NCBI RefSeq assembly: GCF_000383615.1
Contig: NZ_KB911582.1
Coordinates: 145,271-209,270 of the forward strand
Direction: 5' to 3'
Origin: Streptomyces canus 299MFChir4.1
GTDB taxonomy: Bacteria; Actinomycetota; Actinomycetes; Streptomycetales; Streptomycetaceae
Length of the DNA: 64,000 nt
Position 1 is the first letter of the stretch, and the number at the start of each line of letters is the position of its first letter. This document shows positions 8,885-18,483 of this stretch, piece after piece. A program made the position numbers and the translations under genes. The notes under the pieces were generated by a model that was not told the origin of the DNA, did not search any database, and was given only the letters and a program-made list of their open reading frames with translations.

Positions 8885-9020
8885 CCACGCCTCCACACCC
8901 CCGCGCCGGTACGCCTCACAAGCCCCCGCAAAGAGCACTCGCAAACGGAACCGAAACCGCACCCCCACACCCCCGCGCGGGTACGCCTCACAAGCCCCCG
9001 CAAGAGGCCCCCGCAGACGG
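8885..9020. repeat. short repeat B2, two units of 72 bp
   Basis: Two copies of CACACCCCCGCGC followed by GGTACGCCTCACAAGCCCCC start at 8894 and 8966. The sequence differs from block B1, so a second repeat type abuts the first directly before the serine hydrolase stop codon. Confidence 0.65.
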
Positions 9021-9028
9021 ACCGGAGG

Positions 9029-10204
9029 TCACGCCCCCCGCACTGCCCGCGCCACCCGTGTCGCCGCCTCCGCTCGTGGGCGGTTTTCCGGGGGGCGTCT
9101 CCTCGGGTGCACCGTGTTGGCCAGGAGCACCACGAACGTGTCCGTCGCCGGGTCCAGGACCAGTGACGTGCCCGTGAAGCCCGTGTGGCCCGCCGCTCCC
9201 CGGCCCGCCAGCTCCCCCATGAACCACTTCTGGTCGATGGCGAAGCCCAGCCCGGGCGGGGTCAGCAGCAGCTCCACGAAGTCCGGGCCGAGGATGCGGG
9301 CGGGGCCGTACGCGCCGCCCGCCAGCAGGGCCCGGCAGAAGATCGCGAGGTCGCGGGCGGTCGAGAAGAGGCCCGCGTGGCCCGCCACCCCGCCCAGCGC
9401 CCACGCGTTCTCGTCGTGGACCACGCCCCGCAGCATCCCCCGGTCCGCCTTGGCCCACGGCCGGCGCTGATCCTCCGTGGCCGCCGCCCCCGGACAGGGG
9501 CCGAAGCGGGTGGACGTCATCCCGAGGGGGCGGGTGATGCCGTCGTGGACGAGGACGTCGAGGGGGCGGCCGGTGATGCGTTCGAGGACGTGCTGGAGGA
9601 GAAGCGGGTTGAGGTCGGAGTAGGTGTAGGTGCCGGGGACCCCGACGGGCGGCTCGGCGCGCAGCAGGTCCAGACGGTCCTCGTCGGTGTCGCAGTCGTG
9701 GAGCGGGAGTTCGGGGCGCAGTCCCGAGGTGTGGGTGAGCAGCTCACGGACGGTGATCCCGTGGGTCACGGCCGCCGTGAAGTCGGGCAGGTAGGCGCCC
9801 ACCCGCGCGTCGATGCCCAGCGTGCCGCGCTCGATCTGCTGCACCGCCGCCACGGCCGTGAACAGTTTGGTGAGGGACGCCAGGTCGAAGGGGGTGTCCG
9901 TCCGGACGGGGACGCGCGCCCCGGGGGGCAGTTCCACGCCCGCGTCGGCTTCGGGGTCGTAGGAGGCGTAGCGGACGGCCCAGCCCGAGGCCTCCTCCAC
10001 GGCGATCACCGGGCCGCGCCCCGCGACGAGGACGGCGCCGGGGGCCCAGGGGCGGTTGCCGGTGGTGAGGGTGCGGAAGTCACGGACGAGATGCCGGAGT
10101 TCCCCAGGGTCGAGCCCGGCCCGTTCCGGTGTGTCGGTGCGCAGTCTCGGTGCGCTCAGCTCTCCGCCCCCTCCGTAGTCGCACGCTTGTTCCAGGGACG
10201 GCAC
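9029..10204 (-). CDS. serine hydrolase, beta-lactamase/penicillin-binding fold (class C-like)
   Basis: Serine hydrolase with the SxxK motif in LASLTKLF, a YSD in place of the usual YxN in TYTYSDLN, and a terminal AGHTGFTG corresponding to the third (K/H)TG box. No signal peptide is evident, so a cytosolic esterase/peptidase role is likelier than cell-wall synthesis. The start is uncertain: GTG at 10204 overlaps the exporter gene by 49 bases, while a CTG at 10159 follows a strong GGAGGGGGCGGAGAG site and would overlap the exporter stop as CTGA. The mature fold begins near residue 20 of the longer form. Confidence 0.85.
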   Translation of the reverse strand: MPSLEQACDYGGGGELSAPRLRTDTPERAGLDPGELRHLVRDFRTLTTGNRPWAPGAVLVAGRGPVIAVEEASGWAVRYASYDPEADAGVELPPGARVPVRTDTPFDLASLTKLFTAVAAVQQIERGTLGIDARVGAYLPDFTAAVTHGITVRELLTHTSGLRPELPLHDCDTDEDRLDLLRAEPPVGVPGTYTYSDLNPLLLQHVLERITGRPLDVLVHDGITRPLGMTSTRFGPCPGAAATEDQRRPWAKADRGMLRGVVHDENAWALGGVAGHAGLFSTARDLAIFCRALLAGGAYGPARILGPDFVELLLTPPGLGFAIDQKWFMGELAGRGAAGHTGFTGTSLVLDPATDTFVVLLANTVHPRRRPPENRPRAEAATRVARAVRGA

Positions 10205-11454
10205 ATTGCCATGAAACACAGGAGCGCTACCAGTCCTGCCGCCAACTGGACGACCGCCATCGGGACCGCCGTGTCCTCTCCCGCCACCCCCACCAGCGCC
10301 GAGGCGACCGCGCCGATCAGGAAGGAGGTCGTGCCGAGGAGGGCGGACGCGGACCCGGCGGAGTGCTTGGTGCGCAGCAGGGCCAGGGACTGGGCGTTGG
10401 GCAGGGTGACACCCATCGCGGACATCAGGACGAAGAAACTGGCGGCGACGGGGAACAGGCCCACCTCGCCGAAGACCCCGGTCGTCATCAGCAGCAGAGC
10501 CGCGGCAGCCGCCGTCACGGTCAGCAGGGCCACGCCCAGGACCCGGTCCAGCCCGACCCTGCCCACCAGCACCTTGCCGTTGATCTGGCCGACCACGACC
10601 AGGCCGACCGAGTTCACGCCGAACAGCAGGCTGAACGTCTGCGGGGACGCGCCGTAGATCTCCTGGACCACGAACGGGGACGCCGAGATGTAGGCGAACA
10701 GCGCGGCGAAGGCAAAGCCTCCGGCGAGCATGTAGCCGGTGAACGGCAGGTCGGCGAGGAGCCGTCGCATGGAGTGCAGGGCGTCGGCGACGCCGCCGGT
10801 GTGCCGCTCGGCGGTGGGCAGGGTCTCGGGGAGCCTCGCCCACACCAGGACGGCGAGCAGCGCCCCGATGGCCGTCAGGACCACGAACACGCCCCGCCAC
10901 TGCGTCACCCGCAGGATCTGCCCGCCGATCAGCGGCGCCACGACGGGCGCGACCCCGCCGATCAGCATGAGGGTGGAGAAGAACCGGGCCATCGCCACGC
11001 CGTCGTACAGGTCCCGGACCACCGCCCGGGCGATCACTATGCCCGCGGCGCCCGCGAGACCCTGCACCAGCCGGAAGCCGACCAGGAACTCCACGTTCGG
11101 CGCGACGGCACACAGCGCGGTGGCGACGACGTACACGACAAGACCGGCCAGCAGCGGGCGCCTGCGGCCCCAGCGGTCGCTCATCGGGCCGACCACCAGC
11201 TGACCGAGCGCCATGCCGAGCAGACAGGCGGTGAGGGTGAGCTGGACGGTCGCGGCCGGCGCGTCCAGGGAGTCGGTGACCTCCGGCAGCGACGGCAGGT
11301 ACATGTCCATCGCCAGCGGGGGCGTGGCGGTGAGGCCGCCGAGGAGCACAGTGATGAGCAGGCCGGTACGGCGCACGGCGGCGGTGGACGGTTCCGTGCC
11401 GGCCGCGGTCGTCTGCTGCTCCAGGCGCGGTGTCGGTGCCCCGTGCTCGGGCAT
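10156..11454 (-). CDS. Bcr/CflA-family multidrug MFS transporter
   Basis: A 432-residue proton-driven drug exporter with twelve predicted membrane segments. The first segment is followed by DMYLPSLPEVTDSL, the signature region of the Bcr/CflA (DHA1) subfamily, and loop 2-3 has GPMSDRWGRRRPLL. It overlaps the serine hydrolase gene downstream, suggesting co-transcription. Divergent from an oxidoreductase gene. Substrate unknown. Confidence 0.9.
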   Translation of the reverse strand: MPEHGAPTPRLEQQTTAAGTEPSTAAVRRTGLLITVLLGGLTATPPLAMDMYLPSLPEVTDSLDAPAATVQLTLTACLLGMALGQLVVGPMSDRWGRRRPLLAGLVVYVVATALCAVAPNVEFLVGFRLVQGLAGAAGIVIARAVVRDLYDGVAMARFFSTLMLIGGVAPVVAPLIGGQILRVTQWRGVFVVLTAIGALLAVLVWARLPETLPTAERHTGGVADALHSMRRLLADLPFTGYMLAGGFAFAALFAYISASPFVVQEIYGASPQTFSLLFGVNSVGLVVVGQINGKVLVGRVGLDRVLGVALLTVTAAAAALLLMTTGVFGEVGLFPVAASFFVLMSAMGVTLPNAQSLALLRTKHSAGSASALLGTTSFLIGAVASALVGVAGEDTAVPMAVVQLAAGLVALLCFMAMCRPWNKRATTEGAES

Positions 11455-11541
11455 GTGCCCCTCCCTCTCCTATTGGTCCGCCACCTATGCTCTCAGCTCG
11501 TACAGGGTGGCGACGGTCAGGTGAGCGAGGGTGGAGCCGGA

Positions 11542-12552
11542 ATGACGGAGCAGAGCGTGCGCTGGGGAATTCTGGCGACGGGCGGGATCGCGGCGGCGTT
11601 CACCGCGGACCTGGTGGATCTGCCGGACGCGGAGGTGGTCGCGGTGGCCTCCCGGTCCGAGGCCTCGGCGAAGGCGTTCGCGGAACGGTTCGGGATCGAG
11701 CGGGCGTACGGCGAGTGGGGCGCCCTCGCCGAGGACGCGGACATCGATGTCGTGTACGTCGCCACCCCGCACGCGGCGCATCGCGCGGCCGCCGGGCTGT
11801 GTCTGACCGCCGGACGCAATGTCCTGTGCGAGAAGGCGTTCACGCTGAACACCCGCGAGGCCGAGGAACTGGTCGGGCTCGCGAAGGACCACGGGCGCTT
11901 CCTCATGGAGGCCATGTGGATGTACTGCAACCCGCTGGTCAGGCGGCTCAAGGCCCTCGTCGACGACGGCGCGATCGGTGAAGTGCGCACCGTGCAGGCC
12001 GACTTCGGGCTCGCCGGGCCCTTCCCGCCCTCGCACCGGCTGCGGGACCCGGCCCAGGGCGGGGGCGCGCTGCTCGACCTCGGGGTGTACCCGGTGTCGT
12101 TCGCGCATCTGCTGCTCGGGGAGCCCTCGGACGTCACGGCGAAGGCGGTGCTCTCCGAGGAGGGCGTCGACCTCCAGACGGGCGCGCTGCTGTCCTGGGA
12201 CAGCGGGGCGCTCGCCTCCCTGCACTGCTCGCTGACCGGCGGCACCGCCACGATCGCGTCGGTCACCGGCTCGCTGGGCCGGATCGACATCCCGAACGGC
12301 TTCTTCCACCCGGACCGTTTCGTCCTGCACCGCGACGGGCGCGACCCCGAGGAGTTCGTCGCCGACCCGGCCGACGGGCCCCGCAACAGCCTCAAGCACG
12401 AGGCCCGCGAGGTGATGCGCGCGCTGCGGGCCGGTGAGACGGAGTCTCCGCTGGTGCCGCTGGAGGGCACCCTCGCGGTGATGCGGACCCTGGACGCGGT
12501 ACGGGACCGGATCGGTGTGCGCTACCCGGGAGAGCTCCTCACCCCTGCGTGA
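11542..12552 (+). CDS. Gfo/Idh/MocA-family oxidoreductase
   Basis: A 336-residue NAD(P)-dependent sugar/polyol dehydrogenase-type protein. The N-terminal Rossmann fold has [12 protein letters not shown] (residues about 9-20), and the family's EKP motif appears as CEKAF. The C-terminal domain around [13 protein letters not shown] is typical of this family. The ATG at 11542 follows GGTGGAGCC. Substrate cannot be told from sequence. It is followed after 52 bp by a short-chain dehydrogenase gene on the same strand. Confidence 0.88.
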   Translation: MTEQSVRWGILATGGIAAAFTADLVDLPDAEVVAVASRSEASAKAFAERFGIERAYGEWGALAEDADIDVVYVATPHAAHRAAAGLCLTAGRNVLCEKAFTLNTREAEELVGLAKDHGRFLMEAMWMYCNPLVRRLKALVDDGAIGEVRTVQADFGLAGPFPPSHRLRDPAQGGGALLDLGVYPVSFAHLLLGEPSDVTAKAVLSEEGVDLQTGALLSWDSGALASLHCSLTGGTATIASVTGSLGRIDIPNGFFHPDRFVLHRDGRDPEEFVADPADGPRNSLKHEAREVMRALRAGETESPLVPLEGTLAVMRTLDAVRDRIGVRYPGELLTPA

Positions 12553-12604
12553 ACCCCTGCCTGAGCCCCTGTCTGAGCCCCTGCCTCACCTACGCTGCGG
12601 GTTC

Positions 12605-13363
12605 ATGGACACCAAGAACGTGAAGACCGCCGTGGTGACCGGCGCGGGCTCCGGGATCGGCCGCGCGGTCGCCGTGGAACTGCTGCGGACGGGCTGGTCG
12701 GTGGCGCTGGCCGGGCGGCGGACCGAGACGCTGGAGGAGACGGCGGCCCTCGTGCCCGAGGGCGCCGCTCTCGCCGTACGGACGGACGTCTCGCTCCCCG
12801 AGGACGTGGCCGCGCTGTTCGCCGCCACCGTGGAGCGGTTCGGGCGGGTGGATCTGCTGTTCAACAACGCGGGGACCTTCGGGCCCGGCGGGGTGCCGGT
12901 GGAGGAGCTGCCGTACGAGGCGTGGCGGCACGTGGTGGACACCAACCTCAACGGGGCGTTCCTGTGCGCGCAGGCGGCGTACCGGCAGATGAAGGAGCAG
13001 GACCCGCGGGGCGGGCGGATCATCAACAACGGCTCGATCTCGGCGCACACCCCCCGGCCGCACTCCGTCGCCTACACCGCGACCAAGCACGCTCTCACCG
13101 GCCTCACCAAGTCGCTGTCGCTGGACGGGCGGCCGTACGGCATCGCGGTCGGGCAGATCGACATCGGGAACGCGGCGACCGACATGACCGCGGGCATGCG
13201 GGCCGGAGTCCTCCAGGCCAACGGGGAGGTCGTGCCGGAACCGGTGATGGACGTGGCCGACGTGGCGCGCACGGTGCGGCACATGGCGGAGCTGCCGCTG
13301 GAGGCGAACGTGCAGTTCGCGACCGTACTGGCGACGGCGATGCCGTACGTGGGACGTGGCTGA
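12605..13363 (+). CDS. short-chain dehydrogenase/reductase
   Basis: A 252-residue classical SDR. Cofactor loop GAGSGIG at residues 13-19, NNAG at about 87-90, a catalytic serine in NNGSISAH, and YTATK as the YxxxK box. Start ATG at 12605. The 52-bp gap before it holds four imperfect copies of CCCCTGCCTGAG. Probably a two-gene unit with the upstream oxidoreductase. Substrate unknown. Confidence 0.88.
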   Translation: MDTKNVKTAVVTGAGSGIGRAVAVELLRTGWSVALAGRRTETLEETAALVPEGAALAVRTDVSLPEDVAALFAATVERFGRVDLLFNNAGTFGPGGVPVEELPYEAWRHVVDTNLNGAFLCAQAAYRQMKEQDPRGGRIINNGSISAHTPRPHSVAYTATKHALTGLTKSLSLDGRPYGIAVGQIDIGNAATDMTAGMRAGVLQANGEVVPEPVMDVADVARTVRHMAELPLEANVQFATVLATAMPYVGRG

Positions 13364-13707
13364 GCAACCTATTTGCACAATCGGAATATGTGATTCCACC
13401 CCCTTCGCGGCCGGTCGGAGGCTTATGCTCATCACGCGCCCTCCACAAGAGCTTCACACTTGGGGGGTGGCGTTCCGTCGACCTCACCCGAGGGGGGAGC
13501 GCGGCGGCCGTCCATGGACCGGGTGGGGGTGGATCTCGCGTGGGACCGCGAGGTACGCACCGGTCCGTGGACGGCCGCCGCGCACATTCTCAGCTCGCGC
13601 ACATCCCTTCCCAGCCTGCGCACATCCCTTCCTCACGGCCCCGCAATCCTTCGTCCCTACCTTGAGGGCGCGCCCACAGCGGGCGCCAAGAACCTTCGAG
13701 GAACGGG
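13364..13707. other. intergenic region with a 24-bp inverted repeat and GCGCACATCCCTTCC repeats
   Basis: No gene is supported in this 344-bp gap. The arms 13499-13522 and 13560-13583 are inverted complements over 24 bp with one mismatch, separated by 37 bp. Just after this, three copies of a GCGCACAT motif occur between about 13579 and 13640, the last two extended as GCGCACATCCCTTCC. The region presumably holds the stop signal of the SDR gene and the promoter of the ABC transporter operon. Confidence 0.6.
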
Positions 13708-15165
13708 ATGTTTGGCATCTATCTCAAGCGCGAGCTGGGCCGGCGCAAGAAGGCGGCCCTGGTCATCGCTCTGGGTCTGGCGCTCGGTATCGCGCTGGTC
13801 ATCACCGTCAACTCGGTGTCGGCCGGCATGACTCAGGCTCAGGACAAGGTCCTGAAGTCGCTGTACGGCCTCGGCACCGACATGACCGTCACCAAGGCCA
13901 GGTCGGCCCCGACGTCCGGAAGTTCGGGCAGACCGAACTTCCAGTTCGACGCCAACTCCAACGACAGCGACGACACACAGAGCTCCGACCGCGTGATGAC
14001 CCAGGGCGGCCAGGCCCTGGCGTCCAGTGTGGTCACGAAGGTCGCCCAGCAGAAGGGCGTGGCGAGCGCGGTGGGCGCGCTGACCCTGAACGTCACCAAG
14101 GTCGACGGCTCCTTCACCCAGGGCAAGGCGCAGAGTTCCGGTGGAAGCGGCGGGAACAGCGGTCCGGGCGGCAACGGCGGTAACAGCACCGCCGCTCCCC
14201 AGGTCCAGGGCGGCGGCGCCAACTTCGACGTGAACTCCTACTCCGTCGCCGGTGTGGACGTCACCGACCAGATGCTCGGGCCGCTGGCCGGCTCGAAGAT
14301 CAGCACCGGCAAGACCTTCACCGCCGCGCAGACCGACGCGAAGGTCGCGGTCGTCAGCAAGTCGTACGCCAAGGAGAACTCGCTCAAGGTCGGCAAGACC
14401 CTCAAGATCTCCGGCACCAAGTACACGGTCATCGGCATCGCGACGCCCGACAGCAGCGAGTCCACCACCGACGTCTACCTGCCGCTGAAGCAGGCCCAGA
14501 CGCTGGCCGACGCCAAGAACCAGGTCACCACGATCTACGTCAAGGCGACCGACTCGCAGCAGATCGACTCCGTCAAGGCGGCGATCCAGAAGAACATCCC
14601 GGGTACGACCGTCACGACCTCCGCCGACCTCGCGGAGACGGTGTCCGGCTCGCTGTCCACCGCCTCCGACCTCGCGGCCGGCGTCGGCAAGTGGCTCTCC
14701 GTCGCCGTGCTCGTCGCCGCCTTCCTGGTGGCCGCGCTGCTGACCTCCTCGGCGGTCTCGCGCCGGGTACGGGAGTTCGGCACCCTGAAGGCGCTCGGCT
14801 GGCCGAGCCGCCGGGTCACCCGGCAGGTCGTCGGCGAGTCGATCGTGAACGGCCTGCTCGGTGGCGCCCTCGGCATCGGACTCGGCCTCGCGGCCGCGTA
14901 CACCGTGACCGCGATCAGCCCCAAGCTGACCGCTCAGCTCGGCAGCACCGGCGGTGGCGGCATGGGCGGCGGTCCGGGCGGTGGCGGCCCCGGACAGCAG
15001 TCCGCGCAGAACACCATGGAGATCGCGCTGTCCGCGCCGGTCTCGATGACCGCCATCGCGCTCGCCGTGGGCCTCGCGGTGACCGGCGGTCTGATCGCCG
15101 GGGCGTTGGGCGGCTGGCGGGCGTCCCGGATGCGGCCGGCGGACGCGCTGCGCAGCGTGTCGTGA
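13708..15165 (+). CDS. ABC transporter permease, FtsX/MacB type
   Basis: A 485-residue permease with one N-terminal membrane segment (about 17-35), a large extracytoplasmic domain and three C-terminal segments, the FtsX/MacB arrangement. The external domain has a Ser/Gly/Asn-rich insertion around residues 150-170 and a Gly-rich loop near residue 415. It is followed 50 bp later by its ATPase. Such pairs usually export peptides or lipids or act as mechanotransmitters; the substrate here is unknown. Start ATG 13708 after CGAGGAACGGG. Confidence 0.88.
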   Translation: MFGIYLKRELGRRKKAALVIALGLALGIALVITVNSVSAGMTQAQDKVLKSLYGLGTDMTVTKARSAPTSGSSGRPNFQFDANSNDSDDTQSSDRVMTQGGQALASSVVTKVAQQKGVASAVGALTLNVTKVDGSFTQGKAQSSGGSGGNSGPGGNGGNSTAAPQVQGGGANFDVNSYSVAGVDVTDQMLGPLAGSKISTGKTFTAAQTDAKVAVVSKSYAKENSLKVGKTLKISGTKYTVIGIATPDSSESTTDVYLPLKQAQTLADAKNQVTTIYVKATDSQQIDSVKAAIQKNIPGTTVTTSADLAETVSGSLSTASDLAAGVGKWLSVAVLVAAFLVAALLTSSAVSRRVREFGTLKALGWPSRRVTRQVVGESIVNGLLGGALGIGLGLAAAYTVTAISPKLTAQLGSTGGGGMGGGPGGGGPGQQSAQNTMEIALSAPVSMTAIALAVGLAVTGGLIAGALGGWRASRMRPADALRSVS

Positions 15166-15215
15166 CAGCGCCCGCGCTGTCGTACCACCCCACTCTTCCT
15201 CTCCACGGAGTTCAC

Positions 15216-15905
<690 letters not shown>

Positions 15906-15927
15906 TCGCCGCGCCAGGCGGGGCCGT

Positions 15928-16908
15928 TCACCGTGCGATAAGCCTGTTGATCTCGGTCAACTGGTCGGCGGTGAGCGGCCCCTTCTCGATCGCGCCCGCG
16001 TTCTGCTCGGCCTGGGCCACCGACCGGAAGCCCGGGATCGGCACCGTGCGTGGGCTGCGGGCCCAGATCCAGCCCAGGGCGCCCTGGGCGAGCGTACGGC
16101 CGTCGCTCGTGAGGATCTCCTTCAGCGCGTCGATGCGGGCCAGCCACTGGGGGTCGGCGGACGCGCCGTCACCGAAGCCCTGCAGCCAGGCCGGGGGCCT
16201 GCTGCGGATGTCGCCGGCGTCCTTGGGCCCTTGACGCTTGCCGGCCAGCAACCCCATGGCGAGCGGGCTGCGGTTGATGCTCGCGAGCCCCGACTCCTCG
16301 CACAGGGCCAGCATTTCGGGCGCGTCCTGCATCACGTTGAGCGCGTGCTGTACGGCCGCGCAGTGCTCCCCCTCGGCGAACAGCGCGGCACGGGCCGGGT
16401 CGTCGGTGCTCCAGGCGTAGGCGCGGATGAGCCCCTCGCGCACGAACTCCTCGCACAGGTCCCTCAGTTCGGCCGCGAGCGCCGGGTCGAGGTCGGAGAG
16501 GTGGAGCTGGTAGAGGTCGATGCGGTCGGTGTCCAGGCGTTGCAGGGACGCGGTCAGGGCACGGCGGGCGTACTCGGGGGTGTGGTCGGAGCCGGTGAGG
16601 GTGCGGGTGTCCTCGTCGAAGACGTTGCCCCACTTGGTGGCGAGGACGACGTCGTCCCGGCGCTTGCCGAGGGCACGGCCCAGGACGCGTTCGCTGTGCC
16701 CGGCACCGTAGGTGTCCGCGGTGTCGAAGAAGGTGATGCCCAGGTCGAGGGCGCGCCGGACCGCCCGTACGGACTCCTCGTCGTCGACCTTGCCCCAGCC
16801 GAGCGGCTGCCCGTCGGCGGCCTGCCATTCGCCGCCGATCGCCCAGCAGCCGAAGCCGAGCGCGCTGATGTCGATGCCGGAGCGGCCGGGGGTGCGTGTG
16901 ATCTCCAT
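15928..16908 (-). CDS. aldo/keto reductase
   Basis: A 326-residue NADPH-dependent oxidoreductase of the AKR superfamily. The catalytic set is visible: Asp in FFDTADTYGAGHSE with its Tyr, Lys in ATKWGN, and His in LYQLHLSDLD. The C-terminal VPIPGFRSVAQAEQN segment binds the cofactor phosphate. Substrate unknown. Confidence 0.9.
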   Translation of the reverse strand: MEITRTPGRSGIDISALGFGCWAIGGEWQAADGQPLGWGKVDDEESVRAVRRALDLGITFFDTADTYGAGHSERVLGRALGKRRDDVVLATKWGNVFDEDTRTLTGSDHTPEYARRALTASLQRLDTDRIDLYQLHLSDLDPALAAELRDLCEEFVREGLIRAYAWSTDDPARAALFAEGEHCAAVQHALNVMQDAPEMLALCEESGLASINRSPLAMGLLAGKRQGPKDAGDIRSRPPAWLQGFGDGASADPQWLARIDALKEILTSDGRTLAQGALGWIWARSPRTVPIPGFRSVAQAEQNAGAIEKGPLTADQLTEINRLIAR

Positions 16909-16976
16909 GCCCAGGAACGTTAGGAGTTGGAGTGCGCTTCAGGGCAAGGGCTTTCCGCGCCCCGGTTTTCCGGGGT

Positions 16977-17303
16977 TCAGGCCTGGCCGGTCTCGAAGCG
17001 GGAGATCCTGCCGTCCTCCCCGACCGTGAAGTCCCAGCGGGTGCGCATCTCGCCCCACGCGTCGTTGCGGTAGTGGGCGAGGAGGGAACGGCCGCCGTTG
17101 GACTCGTTGTCGACGTCGAGATGACCGTGGGAGGTGAAGATCTCCCGGTCGACCCACTCCTCGAGGTCACGGTCGCTGCCGTCGTCCGCCATGGTCGCGC
17201 CGGGCGCGAGCAGGGCCAGGAGGGCCTCGCGGTCATGGGCGTTGACGGCGGAGACGAAGGCGCGGACGGCCGGGTCGCTGAGTCGGGCGGTCTGAATCGT
17301 CAT
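16977..17303 (-). CDS. NTF2-like (SnoaL-type) small protein
   Basis: A 108-residue single-domain NTF2-fold protein. The segment DPAVRAFVSAVNAHDREALLALLAP is the typical first helix pair, and the strand pattern RTRWDFTVGEDGRISRFETGQ is the usual C-terminal sheet. No catalytic residue can be assigned. Start ATG at 17303. Function unknown. Confidence 0.75.
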   Translation of the reverse strand: MTIQTARLSDPAVRAFVSAVNAHDREALLALLAPGATMADDGSDRDLEEWVDREIFTSHGHLDVDNESNGGRSLLAHYRNDAWGEMRTRWDFTVGEDGRISRFETGQA

Positions 17304-17435
17304 GCCCGTCAGACTCACACCGCTCCCCCGGGCCCGCCACCCGAACGGCCGCGCGAGTGTCCCGGGCAGGTGTGAGCGGTGCGACGGTGGAAACGCGAGG
17401 GGGGTCTCGTTCCACTTCTTGTGCTGGGAGTCATC

Positions 17436-18011
17436 GTGACCGCATACGACCGACGTGATCTGGGCCTGCTGCTGCTCCGGCTGGGAACCGGGGGTGTGCT
17501 GGCCGCCCACGGCGCGCAGAAACTGTTCGGCTGGTTCGGCGGCGGCGGCCTGGAGGGAACCGGCCAGTTCATGGAGTCCGTCGGCTACGCGCCGGGCAAG
17601 GCGAGCGCCACCGCGGCGGGCCTTGCCGAGGCGGGCGGCGGCACTCTGCTGGCCCTGGGCCTCGCGACCCCGGCCGCGGGTGCGGCGGCGGCCGGCGCGA
17701 TGGCCGGCGCGGCCGCGGTGCACGCGCCCAACGGCTTCTTCAACGCGGGCGGCGGCTACGAGTACGCGGCCACCCTGGGCCTCACGGCGGCGGGTCTCGC
17801 GGTGACGGGCCCGGGACGCCTCTCCCTGGACCACGCCCTCGGTCACACGGTGAACCGGGGCTGGATGGTGCCGCTGGCCCTCGGCGCGACGGCGCTGGCG
17901 ACGACGCTGGTCGTGGGGGCGCGCAATCGGCGGCTGCGGGAGAAGGAGCGAGGGGACGACGACGGGCAGGCGTCGCTGTTCGCGGAGGAAGAGGCCTTGT
18001 TCGGGGAGTAG
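17436..18011 (+). CDS. DoxX-family membrane protein
   Basis: A 191-residue membrane protein of the DoxX/thiosulfate:quinone-oxidoreductase-like family. Four hydrophobic segments are visible; the first leads into AAHGAQKLFGWFGGGG, the family hallmark. The GTG at 17436 follows CTGGGAG and gives the expected N-terminus. It ends in an acidic cytoplasmic tail. The physiological role of most DoxX proteins is unclear. Confidence 0.85.
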   Translation: MTAYDRRDLGLLLLRLGTGGVLAAHGAQKLFGWFGGGGLEGTGQFMESVGYAPGKASATAAGLAEAGGGTLLALGLATPAAGAAAAGAMAGAAAVHAPNGFFNAGGGYEYAATLGLTAAGLAVTGPGRLSLDHALGHTVNRGWMVPLALGATALATTLVVGARNRRLREKERGDDDGQASLFAEEEALFGE

Positions 18012-18047
18012 GCGAGCGGGACGGCACGCCGTGGCAAGCTCCTCCCC

Positions 18048-18392
18048 ATGAGTGATCACGGCACGCCCTCCCCCGACCTCTGGAAGTCGGTCGACGCCCT
18101 GTGGACCTGGCTGGAGTCGGATCAGCCGGTGAGCGGCCGTGAGGGCCTCCTCCTGCGCATGCTGAAGCTCTCCGAGGAGGTCGGCGAGGTCTCCGAGGCC
18201 GTCATCGGGGCGATCGGCCAGAACCCCCGCAAGGGCGTCAGCCACACCTGGGAGGACGTGCAGGGCGAGCTGTGCGACGTGGTGATCACGGCGCTGGTGG
18301 CCCTGCGCACGCTGACGCCGGACACGCGGGAGGTCTTCCACCGCCATCTGAGCCGAGTGACGGAACGTTCGCTGGAGCACGGGCCCGGCTGA
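18048..18392 (+). CDS. MazG-like nucleotide pyrophosphohydrolase-domain protein
   Basis: A 114-residue all-alpha NTP pyrophosphatase-like protein. The metal-binding pattern is present as SEEVGEVSEA (EExxE) and, about 40 residues on, ELCDVVITA (ExxD). Proteins of this size act as dimers on nucleotides; the substrate is not determined. It follows the DoxX gene by 36 bp. Confidence 0.8.
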   Translation: MSDHGTPSPDLWKSVDALWTWLESDQPVSGREGLLLRMLKLSEEVGEVSEAVIGAIGQNPRKGVSHTWEDVQGELCDVVITALVALRTLTPDTREVFHRHLSRVTERSLEHGPG

Positions 18393-18483
18393 CTCCGTCA
18401 CCCGGTCGGCCTACGCCCCCGGGCTCCCCGCACCCCGCTCCTCCGAGGATGAACCGGACGACGGCAGCGGTCGGAGGAGCCTC

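Noticed and set aside
8041..9177. repeat-encoded plus-strand protein of about 380 residues
   Set aside because: Several frames stay open over the same repeats, unit lengths (86-138 bp) are not consistent multiples of three, and no start or ribosome site is convincing.
6669..9470. 933-codon plus-strand frame through the TetR gap, the Rsm22-type gene and the repeat block
   Set aside because: Composition is low-complexity, it runs antisense to a clear gene and through repeats, so it is open only because stops are rare at this GC.
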